Origin: Candidatus Bruticola papionis
Lineage (GTDB): Bacteria; Vulcanimicrobiota; Xenobia; Xenobiales; Xenobiaceae
Assembly (NCBI GenBank): GCA_002407045.1
Contig: DHKB01000008.1
Coordinates: 6,689-22,294 of the forward strand
Direction: 5' to 3'
DNA length: 15,606 bases
Shown here: positions 1-7,279 of the stretch, in pieces
Position numbering within the stretch: the stretch's first letter is position 1
Layout: each line of letters starts with the position of its first letter
Translations under genes and position numbers: made by a program
The notes under the pieces: model-generated
What the model saw: the letters and a program-made list of their open reading frames with translations, nothing else
Database searches by the model: none
What the model was told of the DNA's origin: nothing

Positions 1-1494
1 CAAGCCATTAAACAGCGTATTTGCAAGATCTTAAATAATTGGCTGGGCTACGAAGTACAAGTTTTAGAAAATGAAGCTGAAGATCTGGCTGTAGCTCACG
101 GTGCTTGCGCCTTTGGTTGGCTAAAAAGTCATGGCCAAGAGCGAATTAAAGGAGGCATTGCCCGTTCTTACTATTTGGGCGTAGGAGATGACAATGCTCT
201 TTGTGTCATTCGCCGCAACCAAGATGAAGGTGAACGTCAAGAAGTTGACGGCCCAGAATTAAAGCTCAGAGTAGGTTCACCAGCAGCTTTTCCTCTTTTT
301 GCTTCGACCGAACGTCCTCAAGATGCAGTTGGACAAGTAGTCAAACAAGAATTGCTTAAACCTTTGGGCACTTTAGAAACTGTAGTTAAAGGTAGCAAAG
401 GTGAAAGCGAAGTAGCCGTCCATTTAGCTGCGCAAGTAACAGAAATTGGTACTATGGCTCTGTGGGCGACTTCTTTGGACGGTTCACGCAATTGGTCTTT
501 ACAACTTCCCTTGCGTGGACGCCGACAGAAAAAAGCTTCTTTAGATATTGCGCCTAAATTTGTCGATAAAGCCAAAAAGCTTATCAACTATACCTTCAGT
601 ACCAAAGCCAACAAATTGCGAGAGACAGATATAAGACCCAGAGCTTTACTTGGCTCTTTGGAAGCTTCTCTGGGGAAACGCACCACTTGGCCTTCTAGCT
701 TAAACAGAAGCTTATGGGAAGCTTTTTGGCTTTGCGCCGACAAGCGCCGCTCTTGCGCTGAATACGAAGCAGCTTGGTTTAATGGAGCCGGCTTCTTGTT
801 ACGTCCTGGTTTAGGCGCACCTCTAGACAAATGGCGCCTCGAACAAATGCAAAAGCTCTTGCCAGAGTGGATGCAATTTTCTCAAGATGAAAATGTCCGC
901 CGTGAGTTTTGGGTTTTCTGGCGCCGTTTGTCAGCCGGTTTGGAAGCAGCAGCCCAAACTAGCTTGTGGGCCAACTTGGCTCCTCGCCTTATTCCTGGGC
1001 GCAAACACATAAAGAGCCGCCTCAAGCAATTGCTGCCAGCGGAAAAAGTCGAAGTCATGCGCTTAGCTGTCAGCTTAGAGCGCATACCTATGTCGGAGAA
1101 AGAAACTTTAGCTGAAACTATCTTCCAAGACTTTAAAGTGCGCCCAGACACAGTCTGGCAACTTTCCCGCTTGGGAGCCAGGCGTCTTATGGGAGCCGGC
1201 CCGCAACATGTTATGGCTGCCGAATTAGTGGAAACTTGGGTAGAAAAAATTCTCAGTGCCAAGTGGTCAGACAGTCGCTCTATTGGCTTGGCAACAGCCG
1301 AAATGGCTCGTTACACCAACAACCGCGCTCTAGACTTGAATAAAAAATTGCGCGAACGCCTGGCAGAGCGATTGGAAAAAGAAAAACTTCCCCAAGCAGC
1401 CAAACGCGTCCTCTACTTATGCGAAGAAGAGGACGAAGCTGCCTCCGTCCTCTTCGGTGAAGATTTGCCTATTGGTTTGCGCTTAGACGTCTAA
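1..1494 (+). CDS. Hsp70-family (DnaK-like) protein with DUF3731-type C-terminal region, 5' end missing
   Basis: The frame is open from the first base, so this is the last ~497 codons of a longer gene; the ATG at 175 is internal. The visible protein starts in the end of the Hsp70 ATPase fold: AVAHGA at visible residues 30-35 resembles the 'DxAVARGAA' segment, and GGIARSYYLG (51-60) is typical of the large bacterial Hsp70 proteins that carry a DUF3731 C-terminal region instead of a standard DnaK substrate-binding domain. Residues ~60-180 are beta-rich and substrate-domain-like; ~190-497 are helical and rich in Lys, Arg and Leu. Such proteins are presumed chaperones, but their clients are not established. 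The gene converges on the sensor kinase, and the two stop codons overlap by 12 bp. Assignment to the Hsp70 superfamily is firm from motif order; the specific role is unknown. Confidence 0.85.
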   Translation, partial: QAIKQRICKILNNWLGYEVQVLENEAEDLAVAHGACAFGWLKSHGQERIKGGIARSYYLGVGDDNALCVIRRNQDEGERQEVDGPELKLRVGSPAAFPLFASTERPQDAVGQVVKQELLKPLGTLETVVKGSKGESEVAVHLAAQVTEIGTMALWATSLDGSRNWSLQLPLRGRRQKKASLDIAPKFVDKAKKLINYTFSTKANKLRETDIRPRALLGSLEASLGKRTTWPSSLNRSLWEAFWLCADKRRSCAEYEAAWFNGAGFLLRPGLGAPLDKWRLEQMQKLLPEWMQFSQDENVRREFWVFWRRLSAGLEAAAQTSLWANLAPRLIPGRKHIKSRLKQLLPAEKVEVMRLAVSLERIPMSEKETLAETIFQDFKVRPDTVWQLSRLGARRLMGAGPQHVMAAELVETWVEKILSAKWSDSRSIGLATAEMARYTNNRALDLNKKLRERLAERLEKEKLPQAAKRVLYLCEEEDEAASVLFGEDLPIGLRLDV

Positions 1495-1495
1495 G
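1482..1495. repeat. 14-bp perfect palindrome at overlapping convergent stop codons
   Basis: CTTAGACGTCTAAG is its own reverse complement and contains both stop codons (TAA at 1492-1494 on +, TAA at 1485-1483 on -). Because of the symmetry, both proteins end in the identical residues Leu-Asp-Val. It has no loop and no T-tract, so it does not look like an intrinsic terminator. Confidence 0.9.
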
Positions 1496-3282
1496 TCTTT
1501 GGCTGACATCAGCGGCAGCGTGATAGTTACTTGGGTGCCTTCTCCTAGCTTACTATCAAATTTAACGCTGCCGCCGTGGCGTTTCACAATGGCCTCAGTA
1601 ATAGGGATTCCTAAGCCGGTGCCACCACTAATACGATCACGTCCGGTATCAACTCTATAAAAACGTTTGCCCAAATTGGCCAAGTGTTCTGGGGAAATAC
1701 CACAGCCTTCGTCAGCAACAATAATCTTCACATCTTTATCGCTCACTTGAACACTTACTTTCACTTGCTTCTCTTTGGGCGTATGACGCAAAGCATTGTC
1801 AATGATGTTGCGTACAGCTCTAGCTAAAGCTGAAGCGTCACCCAAAATCCACACATCGCAGCCAGTTTCCGTTTCGACAGGATGCTCCATAGCTTCACTT
1901 AAGGAAGCTTCTACAGCATTTTTCACCACTTCGTTGACGCTAACAGGATCAGCCACCTTGCGGTGAGACAGTTCTTGGTTGCGCGATAAAGTCAATAAAT
2001 CGAGCACTAAATGCTCCATGCGGCTAAGTTCTTTATCGATAGTAGATACGGTACTTTGTACTTTATCTAACACTTTGGCATCTTCAAGCTTCAATTTAAG
2101 TACATGTACCGCTCCCATTAAGCTAGTTAAGGGCGTTTTTAGTTCGTGGGAAGCGTCGCCAATAAAACGTTGCTGTTCCAGGAAAGACTCTTGCAAAGCG
2201 TCCAACATATGATCGAAAGTATTGGCCATAACAAATATCTCGTTGCGTCCTTCGCCCAAATGGACTCGAGCGCTTAAATCGCCAGCTTCCAATTTTTTAG
2301 CTACTCCGACTACTTTTTGCAAAGGCGTTGTCAATACTCTAGCTGTGCAAATACCTGCTACCGATACGAGTAAAGCCAAAATGATGGAGCCAATAGCAAA
2401 AAGGCGATGAGCCATTTTTATAGCTCTGTCGGCAAAATTCCAAGGAACGGCAGCTTCTATATAACCAGTAAGCTTATCCCCTTCGGTAATGGGACAAAGC
2501 ATAATTTGAAAATTAGGCGCCTCTACATAAACCAAAGTGAAAGGACCAAAATGGGGAGGTGGCGGCATTCCTTCATTTATTCCACGCTTGTCACTGGAAA
2601 GCCAAAGCAAAAAATGGTGGAACAAACCATTGCGCCTAGGCAATTTGGAAGGCCCGTAGTAAGTAAAACCAGCTTCCTTAATAATAGACTGAGAATAAGC
2701 CATCATTTCAGAAGCGTTGTCTCCTCCGCGAAATCCGTCTTTATCTGAATTTTGCAAGCGCCGCCAATTTTCACTTAAAAAAGAGAACATGGCGCGACTA
2801 GGCACTTGAGGAAGTTGATCCTTACCTTCAAAGTGTACAAAAGGCGACTCAGAAGAGGCTATTTTGCGACCTTGTAAATCGTAAATACGCACATAGCTGC
2901 AATTGCGTCCTATCGCTTCAGCCATCTTCTGATAATTGCCCTGAAACTGAGCTAAACGCAAAGTTCTGGGCTTAGGCTTACAGCGCGGCAGTCTCCTTTC
3001 CCCATTGTCCCTACCGGTGCAAGATCCGACTAATTTTTGCAAAAAGCTAGGTTCTGGCCTACTATGACGAAAACGTTCACGCTCAGCATCCATTATTACT
3101 TTTACATCTTCTTTATCATCTTCAGCAAAATAATAAAGAATAGTATAAAGAGATCTGGCTCCTTCATTCCAGACGACACTATCTATAGCAAAGCAAATAA
3201 ACAGACCAGAGCAAAAAATAGCCAGCGATAAAATAGTCACAAAGGACAAAGAGATCAGAACTGATAGCGAAACTCTGCGCAT
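1483..3282 (-). CDS. Membrane sensor histidine kinase (HAMP-HisKA-HATPase)
   Basis: A 599-residue class I histidine kinase. A hydrophobic segment at ~8-33 and a second at ~293-315 enclose a ~260-residue extracytoplasmic sensor region. A HAMP linker follows (~316-370). The HisKA phosphoacceptor motif FIGDASHELKTP has its His at 379. The HATPase_c domain shows the N box RNIIDNALRHT (491-501), G1 DEGCGIS (524-530), F box FYRVD (541-545) and G2 GGTGLGIPI (553-561). It should autophosphorylate on H379 and pass phosphate to the regulator encoded 20 bp upstream on the same strand. The sensor region matches no domain I recognise. It holds three Cys (88, 101, 128), His pairs and a Pro/His stretch near 238-248. 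The ATG at 3282 follows GGAAAA at a workable distance. The ligand is unknown; the architecture is certain. Confidence 0.96.
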   Translation of the reverse strand: MRRVSLSVLISLSFVTILSLAIFCSGLFICFAIDSVVWNEGARSLYTILYYFAEDDKEDVKVIMDAERERFRHSRPEPSFLQKLVGSCTGRDNGERRLPRCKPKPRTLRLAQFQGNYQKMAEAIGRNCSYVRIYDLQGRKIASSESPFVHFEGKDQLPQVPSRAMFSFLSENWRRLQNSDKDGFRGGDNASEMMAYSQSIIKEAGFTYYGPSKLPRRNGLFHHFLLWLSSDKRGINEGMPPPPHFGPFTLVYVEAPNFQIMLCPITEGDKLTGYIEAAVPWNFADRAIKMAHRLFAIGSIILALLVSVAGICTARVLTTPLQKVVGVAKKLEAGDLSARVHLGEGRNEIFVMANTFDHMLDALQESFLEQQRFIGDASHELKTPLTSLMGAVHVLKLKLEDAKVLDKVQSTVSTIDKELSRMEHLVLDLLTLSRNQELSHRKVADPVSVNEVVKNAVEASLSEAMEHPVETETGCDVWILGDASALARAVRNIIDNALRHTPKEKQVKVSVQVSDKDVKIIVADEGCGISPEHLANLGKRFYRVDTGRDRISGGTGLGIPITEAIVKRHGGSVKFDSKLGEGTQVTITLPLMSAKDLDV

Positions 3283-3302
3283 AACTTTTTTCCAGGCCTC
3301 TT

Positions 3303-3977
3303 CTAGCCTAAGGCATAACCTACACCACGCACGGTGCGCAAAAGAGAGCGATTTTCATCGTCAAGTTTATTGCGCAAAGCACAAATATAAACTTCCACCA
3401 CATTAGTTTCCAAATCGTCACTCCAGCCCCAAAGCTGTTGCAAAATTTGTTGGCGAGTAAATACTTGACGCGGCTTACTCATAAACATTTCCAACAATTC
3501 AAATTCACGCAAAGTCAAGTGGAGAGTACGACCACCTTTGGTAACAATATGGGAATCGGGATCCAAAATAATATCTTCATATTCCAAGAAGTTGACTTTG
3601 CGTCCCTTGCTGCGACGTAACAAGGCCCTAACTCTGGCCATCAATTCAGCAAAATGGAAAGGTTTAGCCAAATAATCGTCACCACCATTGTCCAAGCCCT
3701 CTACCATATCTTCAAGCTGATCTTTGGCACTTAAAAATAAGATAGGAACGTCGGCTATGCTGCGTATACCTTTGCATACTTCCAAACCAGAAATATCTGG
3801 CAACATAATATCTAAAATAACTAAGTCTGGATGATTGTCTTTGAATTTTTTCAAAGCTTCACTGCCAGTAGCAGCTGTAATAGTTCGATAAGATTCATGC
3901 TCCAAAGTGTAAGTTACCGACTCGCGAATCGACTCTTCATCATCAACAACTAAGACTAAAGGCTGCTGAGTTGCCAT
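3303..3977 (-). CDS. OmpR/PhoB-family response regulator
   Basis: A 224-residue DNA-binding response regulator of standard length. The receiver domain (~1-122) has the acidic pair D12/D13, phosphoacceptor D56 in LVILDIMLPD, S83 and K105 in DYLAKPF, all in the canonical places. A winged-helix Trans_reg_C domain fills ~128-224 (REFELLEMF, RQQILQQLWG, VVEVYICALRNKL, RTVRGVGYALG). It should be phosphorylated by the downstream kinase (20-bp gap, same strand) and act at promoters; the targets cannot be told from this window. The start is supported by GGGAGG (plus positions 3988-3993) 10 nt upstream of the ATG. Two further ATGs in that spacer are out of frame. The receiver resembles PhoB/PhoP-like regulators, but no specific orthologue is claimed. 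Confidence 0.97.
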   Translation of the reverse strand: MATQQPLVLVVDDEESIRESVTYTLEHESYRTITAATGSEALKKFKDNHPDLVILDIMLPDISGLEVCKGIRSIADVPILFLSAKDQLEDMVEGLDNGGDDYLAKPFHFAELMARVRALLRRSKGRKVNFLEYEDIILDPDSHIVTKGGRTLHLTLREFELLEMFMSKPRQVFTRQQILQQLWGWSDDLETNVVEVYICALRNKLDDENRSLLRTVRGVGYALG

Positions 3978-4028
3978 AACACATCATCCTCCCAAAAAAT
4001 AAGCAAATATCTCAATTTATGCTCTTGT

Positions 4029-4034
4029 ATTATA
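4029..4034 (-). promoter_or_regulatory. Putative -10 box for the two-component operon
   Basis: On the minus strand this is a perfect TATAAT. It lies downstream of the thiI terminator and would give a leader of about 45 nt before the regulator ATG. No good -35 hexamer sits 16-18 bp upstream (A-rich there), so the promoter may be weak or activator-dependent. Confidence 0.5.
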
Positions 4035-4089
4035 AAGGAATTTTCTTTATTTTTTTCTTTGCCAAGTGGCTTAAGGTTAAAGATAAGCT

Positions 4090-4127
4090 AAAAAAAGAGC
4101 AATTTTGCCTAAAGCAAAACCGCTCTT
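4090..4127 (-). terminator. Intrinsic terminator of the M16-to-thiI cluster
   Basis: On the minus strand, AAGAGC-GG-TTTTGC and GCAAAA-TT-GCTCTT pair over 14 bp, the GG/TT step forming G-U wobbles only in this orientation. The loop is TTTAG and the stem is followed directly by a run of T. It lies 25 bp past the thiI stop, and the two-component promoter starts just beyond it. Confidence 0.92.
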
Positions 4128-4152
4128 CATCTAAAGTATATTAACTAAAACG

Positions 4153-5406
4153 CTATTCTTGGCCTAAGTCCAGAGGGCAGCCCCATTCTCCATCTTTGTA
4201 AACGGGAGCTTGTAATTGAGTATGCTCTACTTCTTTGCCATTCCAGCGCAGCTCCAAAATTTCAGCTTTTTCTACAGCTTCAGCTTCCAATTCGGCCAAT
4301 TCCATATGGCTTTCCAATTCCAAAACTTCACGCAATCTGGCTTTGGTGCAAGGATGCTTACTAAGCATTAAGGAGCAGCAATCTTCGTAAGGACGAGCAG
4401 AAAGTTCGTAAGTGCCAATATTGCGGGATATTTTCAAAATATCTTCCTTATCGGTACCTACCAAAGGACGCAGCATAGGCATTTTAGCCGCTTCGTCAAT
4501 AACACGCATATTGGTAAGTGTTTGAGAGGCGACTTGTCCTAAACTCTCGCCGGTAAGCAAGGCCTGAGCTCCTTCGCGTTCGGCCACTAAAGAAGCAATA
4601 CGCACCATAGAACGACGATATAAGATCATGCGCAAATCGGCAGGAGTCATACTGAGCAATTCTTCTTGTACTGGAGCAAAGCTGACTAAATAAAGTTTGG
4701 TTTTGTACTGGAAACGAGTCAAAATATCAGCCAGCAGAGTGCAATTTTCCAAACTAGCTTTATTGGTAAAGGGATAAGAATGGAAGTGACACATAATAAC
4801 GTCAGCGCCACGTTTCATCATGCTCCAACAAGCTACCGGAGAATCAAAGCCAGAGCTAAGCAAACCGACAATCTTACCAGCAGTACCTACAGGAAGACCA
4901 CCCGGCCCTTTAATACGCTCGCCAGAAACTAGTACTAAATTGTTGACAATCTCTAAGCGAATCGTAATATCGGGATTAGTCAAGTCGACTTTCATTTCTC
5001 GGCCAATATCTTTGGCTCTATCGCCAATATAGCCGCCTACAGTTCTTTCTACTTCTCCAGAACGCATAGGGAAACTCTTGTCGGGACGACGACAGCGCAC
5101 AGCAAAAGTTTTGCCTTCAGCTTCGCAAAAACATTTCCAAGCCGCTTTTTTCATAGCTTCCAGATCTTGGGGAACTTCGTAGACCAAGGCATAGTTGGCC
5201 ACACCAAAGACCCCACCCATACGGCGGCGCACTTCTTCCAAATCTTCTGAATCTAAATTGAAAGTAATGCGACCATATAAAGTGCGTACAGAAATCTTTC
5301 CCATATCGCGGAAAGTTTTGCGCAAATTGCTCACTAAGCGTTTGACAAAAAGGTTGCGGTTGTTACCTTTAAGGGCAATTTCATGATAATGAACGACTAT
5401 TTGCAT
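4153..5406 (-). CDS. thiI: tRNA 4-thiouridine synthase ThiI (rhodanese-less form)
   Basis: ThiI adenylates U8 of tRNA and inserts sulfur to give 4-thiouridine; in some bacteria it also feeds sulfur to thiamine thiazole. The 417-residue protein shows the N-terminal ferredoxin-like domain (VVHYHEIALKGNNR, ~4-17), a THUMP domain (~57-163), the PP-loop ATP site SSGFDSP (184-190) and the conserved LTGESLGQVASQTLTNM (284-300). It ends after YEDCCSLMLSKHPCTK (340-355; C343/C344) without the C-terminal rhodanese domain of the E. coli enzyme, so, as in Bacillus-type ThiI, sulfur should come directly from a cysteine desulfurase. The start is fixed by homology and by an in-frame TAA only two codons upstream. 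No Shine-Dalgarno sequence precedes it; instead a TATAAT ends 2 nt before the ATG. A DUF523/TudS-like gene lies 96 bp upstream on the same strand. Confidence 0.96.
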   Translation of the reverse strand: MQIVVHYHEIALKGNNRNLFVKRLVSNLRKTFRDMGKISVRTLYGRITFNLDSEDLEEVRRRMGGVFGVANYALVYEVPQDLEAMKKAAWKCFCEAEGKTFAVRCRRPDKSFPMRSGEVERTVGGYIGDRAKDIGREMKVDLTNPDITIRLEIVNNLVLVSGERIKGPGGLPVGTAGKIVGLLSSGFDSPVACWSMMKRGADVIMCHFHSYPFTNKASLENCTLLADILTRFQYKTKLYLVSFAPVQEELLSMTPADLRMILYRRSMVRIASLVAEREGAQALLTGESLGQVASQTLTNMRVIDEAAKMPMLRPLVGTDKEDILKISRNIGTYELSARPYEDCCSLMLSKHPCTKARLREVLELESHMELAELEAEAVEKAEILELRWNGKEVEHTQLQAPVYKDGEWGCPLDLGQE

Positions 5407-5502
5407 TGATTATATTTTCTTAACTGCAGATTTTTGTAATAAAAATGCTGCTCCATACCTCAAACTTATTTTTGCTCGCCCCTTATTGGCGCGTTTTGCC
5501 AC

Positions 5503-6033
5503 TTAACCTGCCGATTTAATGTTAAACATGTGGGCAACTAACAAATCACAGGCCACGCCGCGCCCAGCGTGACGTTGCCAATCAGCGCCACCTACGCTGC
5601 CGCAGCCGCAGGAAGGGCTATGCTGCTTTAAGATGATAAGCTCTGGTTGCAAACGCTCGGCCAAAGCTAGTACAGTTTCGGCCCCAGCGCGGAATTGAGC
5701 TGTGACATCTTGGCCGCTGCGATTGATAACTTGGGCGCTGTACCCGCAAATAAAATCATCTTCAGCGCCACCTGACAAGCCCGCCGGAACTCTGGGCACA
5801 GGCAAACCGCCTTGCATTTCTGGGCAAATGGGCATTACTTCATCCGGGCCAAAGCTTCTAAGTAGTTCTGGATCGGCTTTGGCTTGCCCATCATATCGGC
5901 AAAGCCAGCCTAGTAAGCAAGCAGAAACCATGATCTTGGGCGGTTTGCTCAAGCTGAGCAAGCGTTTTTGCTCAGCTTCAAGCTGGAAAAGCAGCTCGTC
6001 ATCCTGCGGCTGCAAGCCTTTGGCAAAGGTCAT
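5503..6033 (-). CDS. DUF523 / TudS-like desulfidase-family protein
   Basis: A 176-residue protein with the DUF523 hallmarks: MVSACLLGWLCRYDG (Cys39), ICPEMQGGLPVPR (Cys70) and LKQHSPSCGCG (Cys142), plus QDVTAQFRAGAETVLALA before the last motif. In characterised TudS proteins these three cysteines bind a [4Fe-4S] cluster that removes sulfur from thiouracil or 4-thiouridine compounds. The start is taken at the ATG at 6033, with AGAAAGG (plus 6041-6047) 7 nt upstream. A GTG at 6054, which overlaps the preceding gene's stop by one base, would add seven residues. The ~30 residues before the first motif are an unremarkable helical extension. The gene is third in a minus-strand cluster and precedes thiI, which makes the likely substrate modification. 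No DUF1722 domain, found in the tRNA-acting RudS type, is present. Family is sure; substrate is inferred. Confidence 0.85.
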   Translation of the reverse strand: MTFAKGLQPQDDELLFQLEAEQKRLLSLSKPPKIMVSACLLGWLCRYDGQAKADPELLRSFGPDEVMPICPEMQGGLPVPRVPAGLSGGAEDDFICGYSAQVINRSGQDVTAQFRAGAETVLALAERLQPELIILKQHSPSCGCGSVGGADWQRHAGRGVACDLLVAHMFNIKSAG

Positions 6034-6053
6034 TTTTTTGCCTTTCTGCAACA

Positions 6054-7262
6054 CTATAAGGCGCGGCGTACAAATTGATTGCTCGGCCCCTGGCTGGCGA
6101 AAATGTACACATACTTATCCTGAGTAGCTATGCTAAAACCAGTGCAACCAATCATAGGTTTAAGCTTCAGAGCAACTTCTGGGTTAGTAAATTTGCCATC
6201 TTTGAGGCAAGAATAAACAATAGATTCGCCGTCTCGGCTTAAGCTGGCCACATGTAAATTGCCATCTTTATCTTGGCAAGCTTCCAAAGCAGCGCCTATA
6301 GGAGCTTCGCCAGAAGCAGGAGGAGAAGCAGGCACAACTTGCCAGGCACCGTCTTCCCAGCGACGTACTTGACGACGACTTTTATCATTTTTGCCTAAAC
6401 GAGGCAAATCATAAACTAAGAGCGGATCCTTACCGCTATTGTCACACAGGGAGAAATTTAAGCCGAATTTGCCTCGAGCGATCTTGATAGAATCTTCGTT
6501 GCTGCCAATTAAAGGGCGAATATAAGAGCTCAGTAAACTGTGACCATCATTCCATACAGTTACGAAACCGCCCTTATTTTCGCCAGCCAACTCAACTTTG
6601 TCGCAGCCAACACCTTGACGTCCCAAATTGCAAGCTCTAGGGCGATCACCTCGGTACTGTGGATCGAAAAGAGCCGCTTTAACCATGTTATTTTCAGCAG
6701 TCCAGCCAAAGCACAAACTAGGCTTGCGTCCACCCACGCCAGCAATATCTATATCGCTGCCTCCACCAGCTCCAGAAAGTACAAAGCTATCGCAAACAGC
6801 TGGCTTGCTGAAACTCCAGCCACTATCGCTAGAGTAAGAATACATTACTTCAAAAGCATTTTCACTTTGTTCAACAATATTATGCAAAAACAGAATACCC
6901 ACGCTGTATTTGGCGTTAGCGGCAGCTACTTTACGCACACCAGCTAAATTAGCACCAAAAAAAGGAGCCTTAATAGTCGTCCATTTGTTGCCAGATTCGA
7001 AAACTGAAAAGCTAAATTCAGGAGCTTTAATGGCACTAGTGGTACTAGACCAGCCGAAAAATACTTGCAAACGCTTATAAGTAAGCAATTGCGGATCTAC
7101 GACCAAACCGCCTCCGGTATCGGGAGTTTGCAAAGATTGCCAACCAGATGAAGCTGCCCAGCTTTTTTCTGTATGAGCGCAACCCAACACTACCCCACCA
7201 ATACACGCCAAACAAGCTAAGCCGATAGATATTGATCGGTAAAAGTTTTGACTCAAATTCAC
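6054..7262 (-). CDS. Secreted probable lipoprotein with an Asp-box (BNR-like) beta-propeller
   Basis: I do not recognise a named family. The 402-residue protein begins with a basic/polar stretch and hydrophobic residues ~11-27, then VVLGC (Cys28), a passable but imperfect lipobox, so export and possible lipidation are likely. The body is beta-rich with repeated aromatic/Gly strands. One clear Asp-box, SSDSGWSF (144-151), matches SxDxGxS/TW/F of sialidase/BNR propellers; phrases such as CFGWTAENN and VTVWNDG look like further blades. Catalytic sialidase residues (arginine triad) are not evident, so binding or structural function is as likely as hydrolysis. The start is a GTG, chosen because GGAGGAG (plus 7271-7277) lies 8 nt upstream and no better ATG follows. 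It is 17 bp after the M16 gene and its stop touches the DUF523 region: an operon. Confidence 0.75.
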   Translation of the reverse strand: MNLSQNFYRSISIGLACLACIGGVVLGCAHTEKSWAASSGWQSLQTPDTGGGLVVDPQLLTYKRLQVFFGWSSTTSAIKAPEFSFSVFESGNKWTTIKAPFFGANLAGVRKVAAANAKYSVGILFLHNIVEQSENAFEVMYSYSSDSGWSFSKPAVCDSFVLSGAGGGSDIDIAGVGGRKPSLCFGWTAENNMVKAALFDPQYRGDRPRACNLGRQGVGCDKVELAGENKGGFVTVWNDGHSLLSSYIRPLIGSNEDSIKIARGKFGLNFSLCDNSGKDPLLVYDLPRLGKNDKSRRQVRRWEDGAWQVVPASPPASGEAPIGAALEACQDKDGNLHVASLSRDGESIVYSCLKDGKFTNPEVALKLKPMIGCTGFSIATQDKYVYIFASQGPSNQFVRRAL

Positions 7263-7270
7263 GGTAGCGT

Positions 7271-7277
7271 CTCCTCC
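7271..7277 (-). promoter_or_regulatory. Ribosome binding site fixing the GTG start at 7262
   Basis: The minus strand reads GGAGGAG followed by 8 nt and then GTG. It lies directly at the end of the M16 gene (stop 7282-7280), so translation of the two genes may be coupled. Confidence 0.85.
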
Positions 7278-7279
7278 AA

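Noticed and set aside
882..1262. 126-codon frame antisense to the Hsp70-like gene
   Set aside because: It is fully contained in a conserved coding region on the other strand, with no SD and no recognisable domain.
2407..2748. 113-codon plus-strand frame inside the sensor kinase
   Set aside because: It is a shadow of the kinase reading frame; the kinase domains are unambiguous and continuous.
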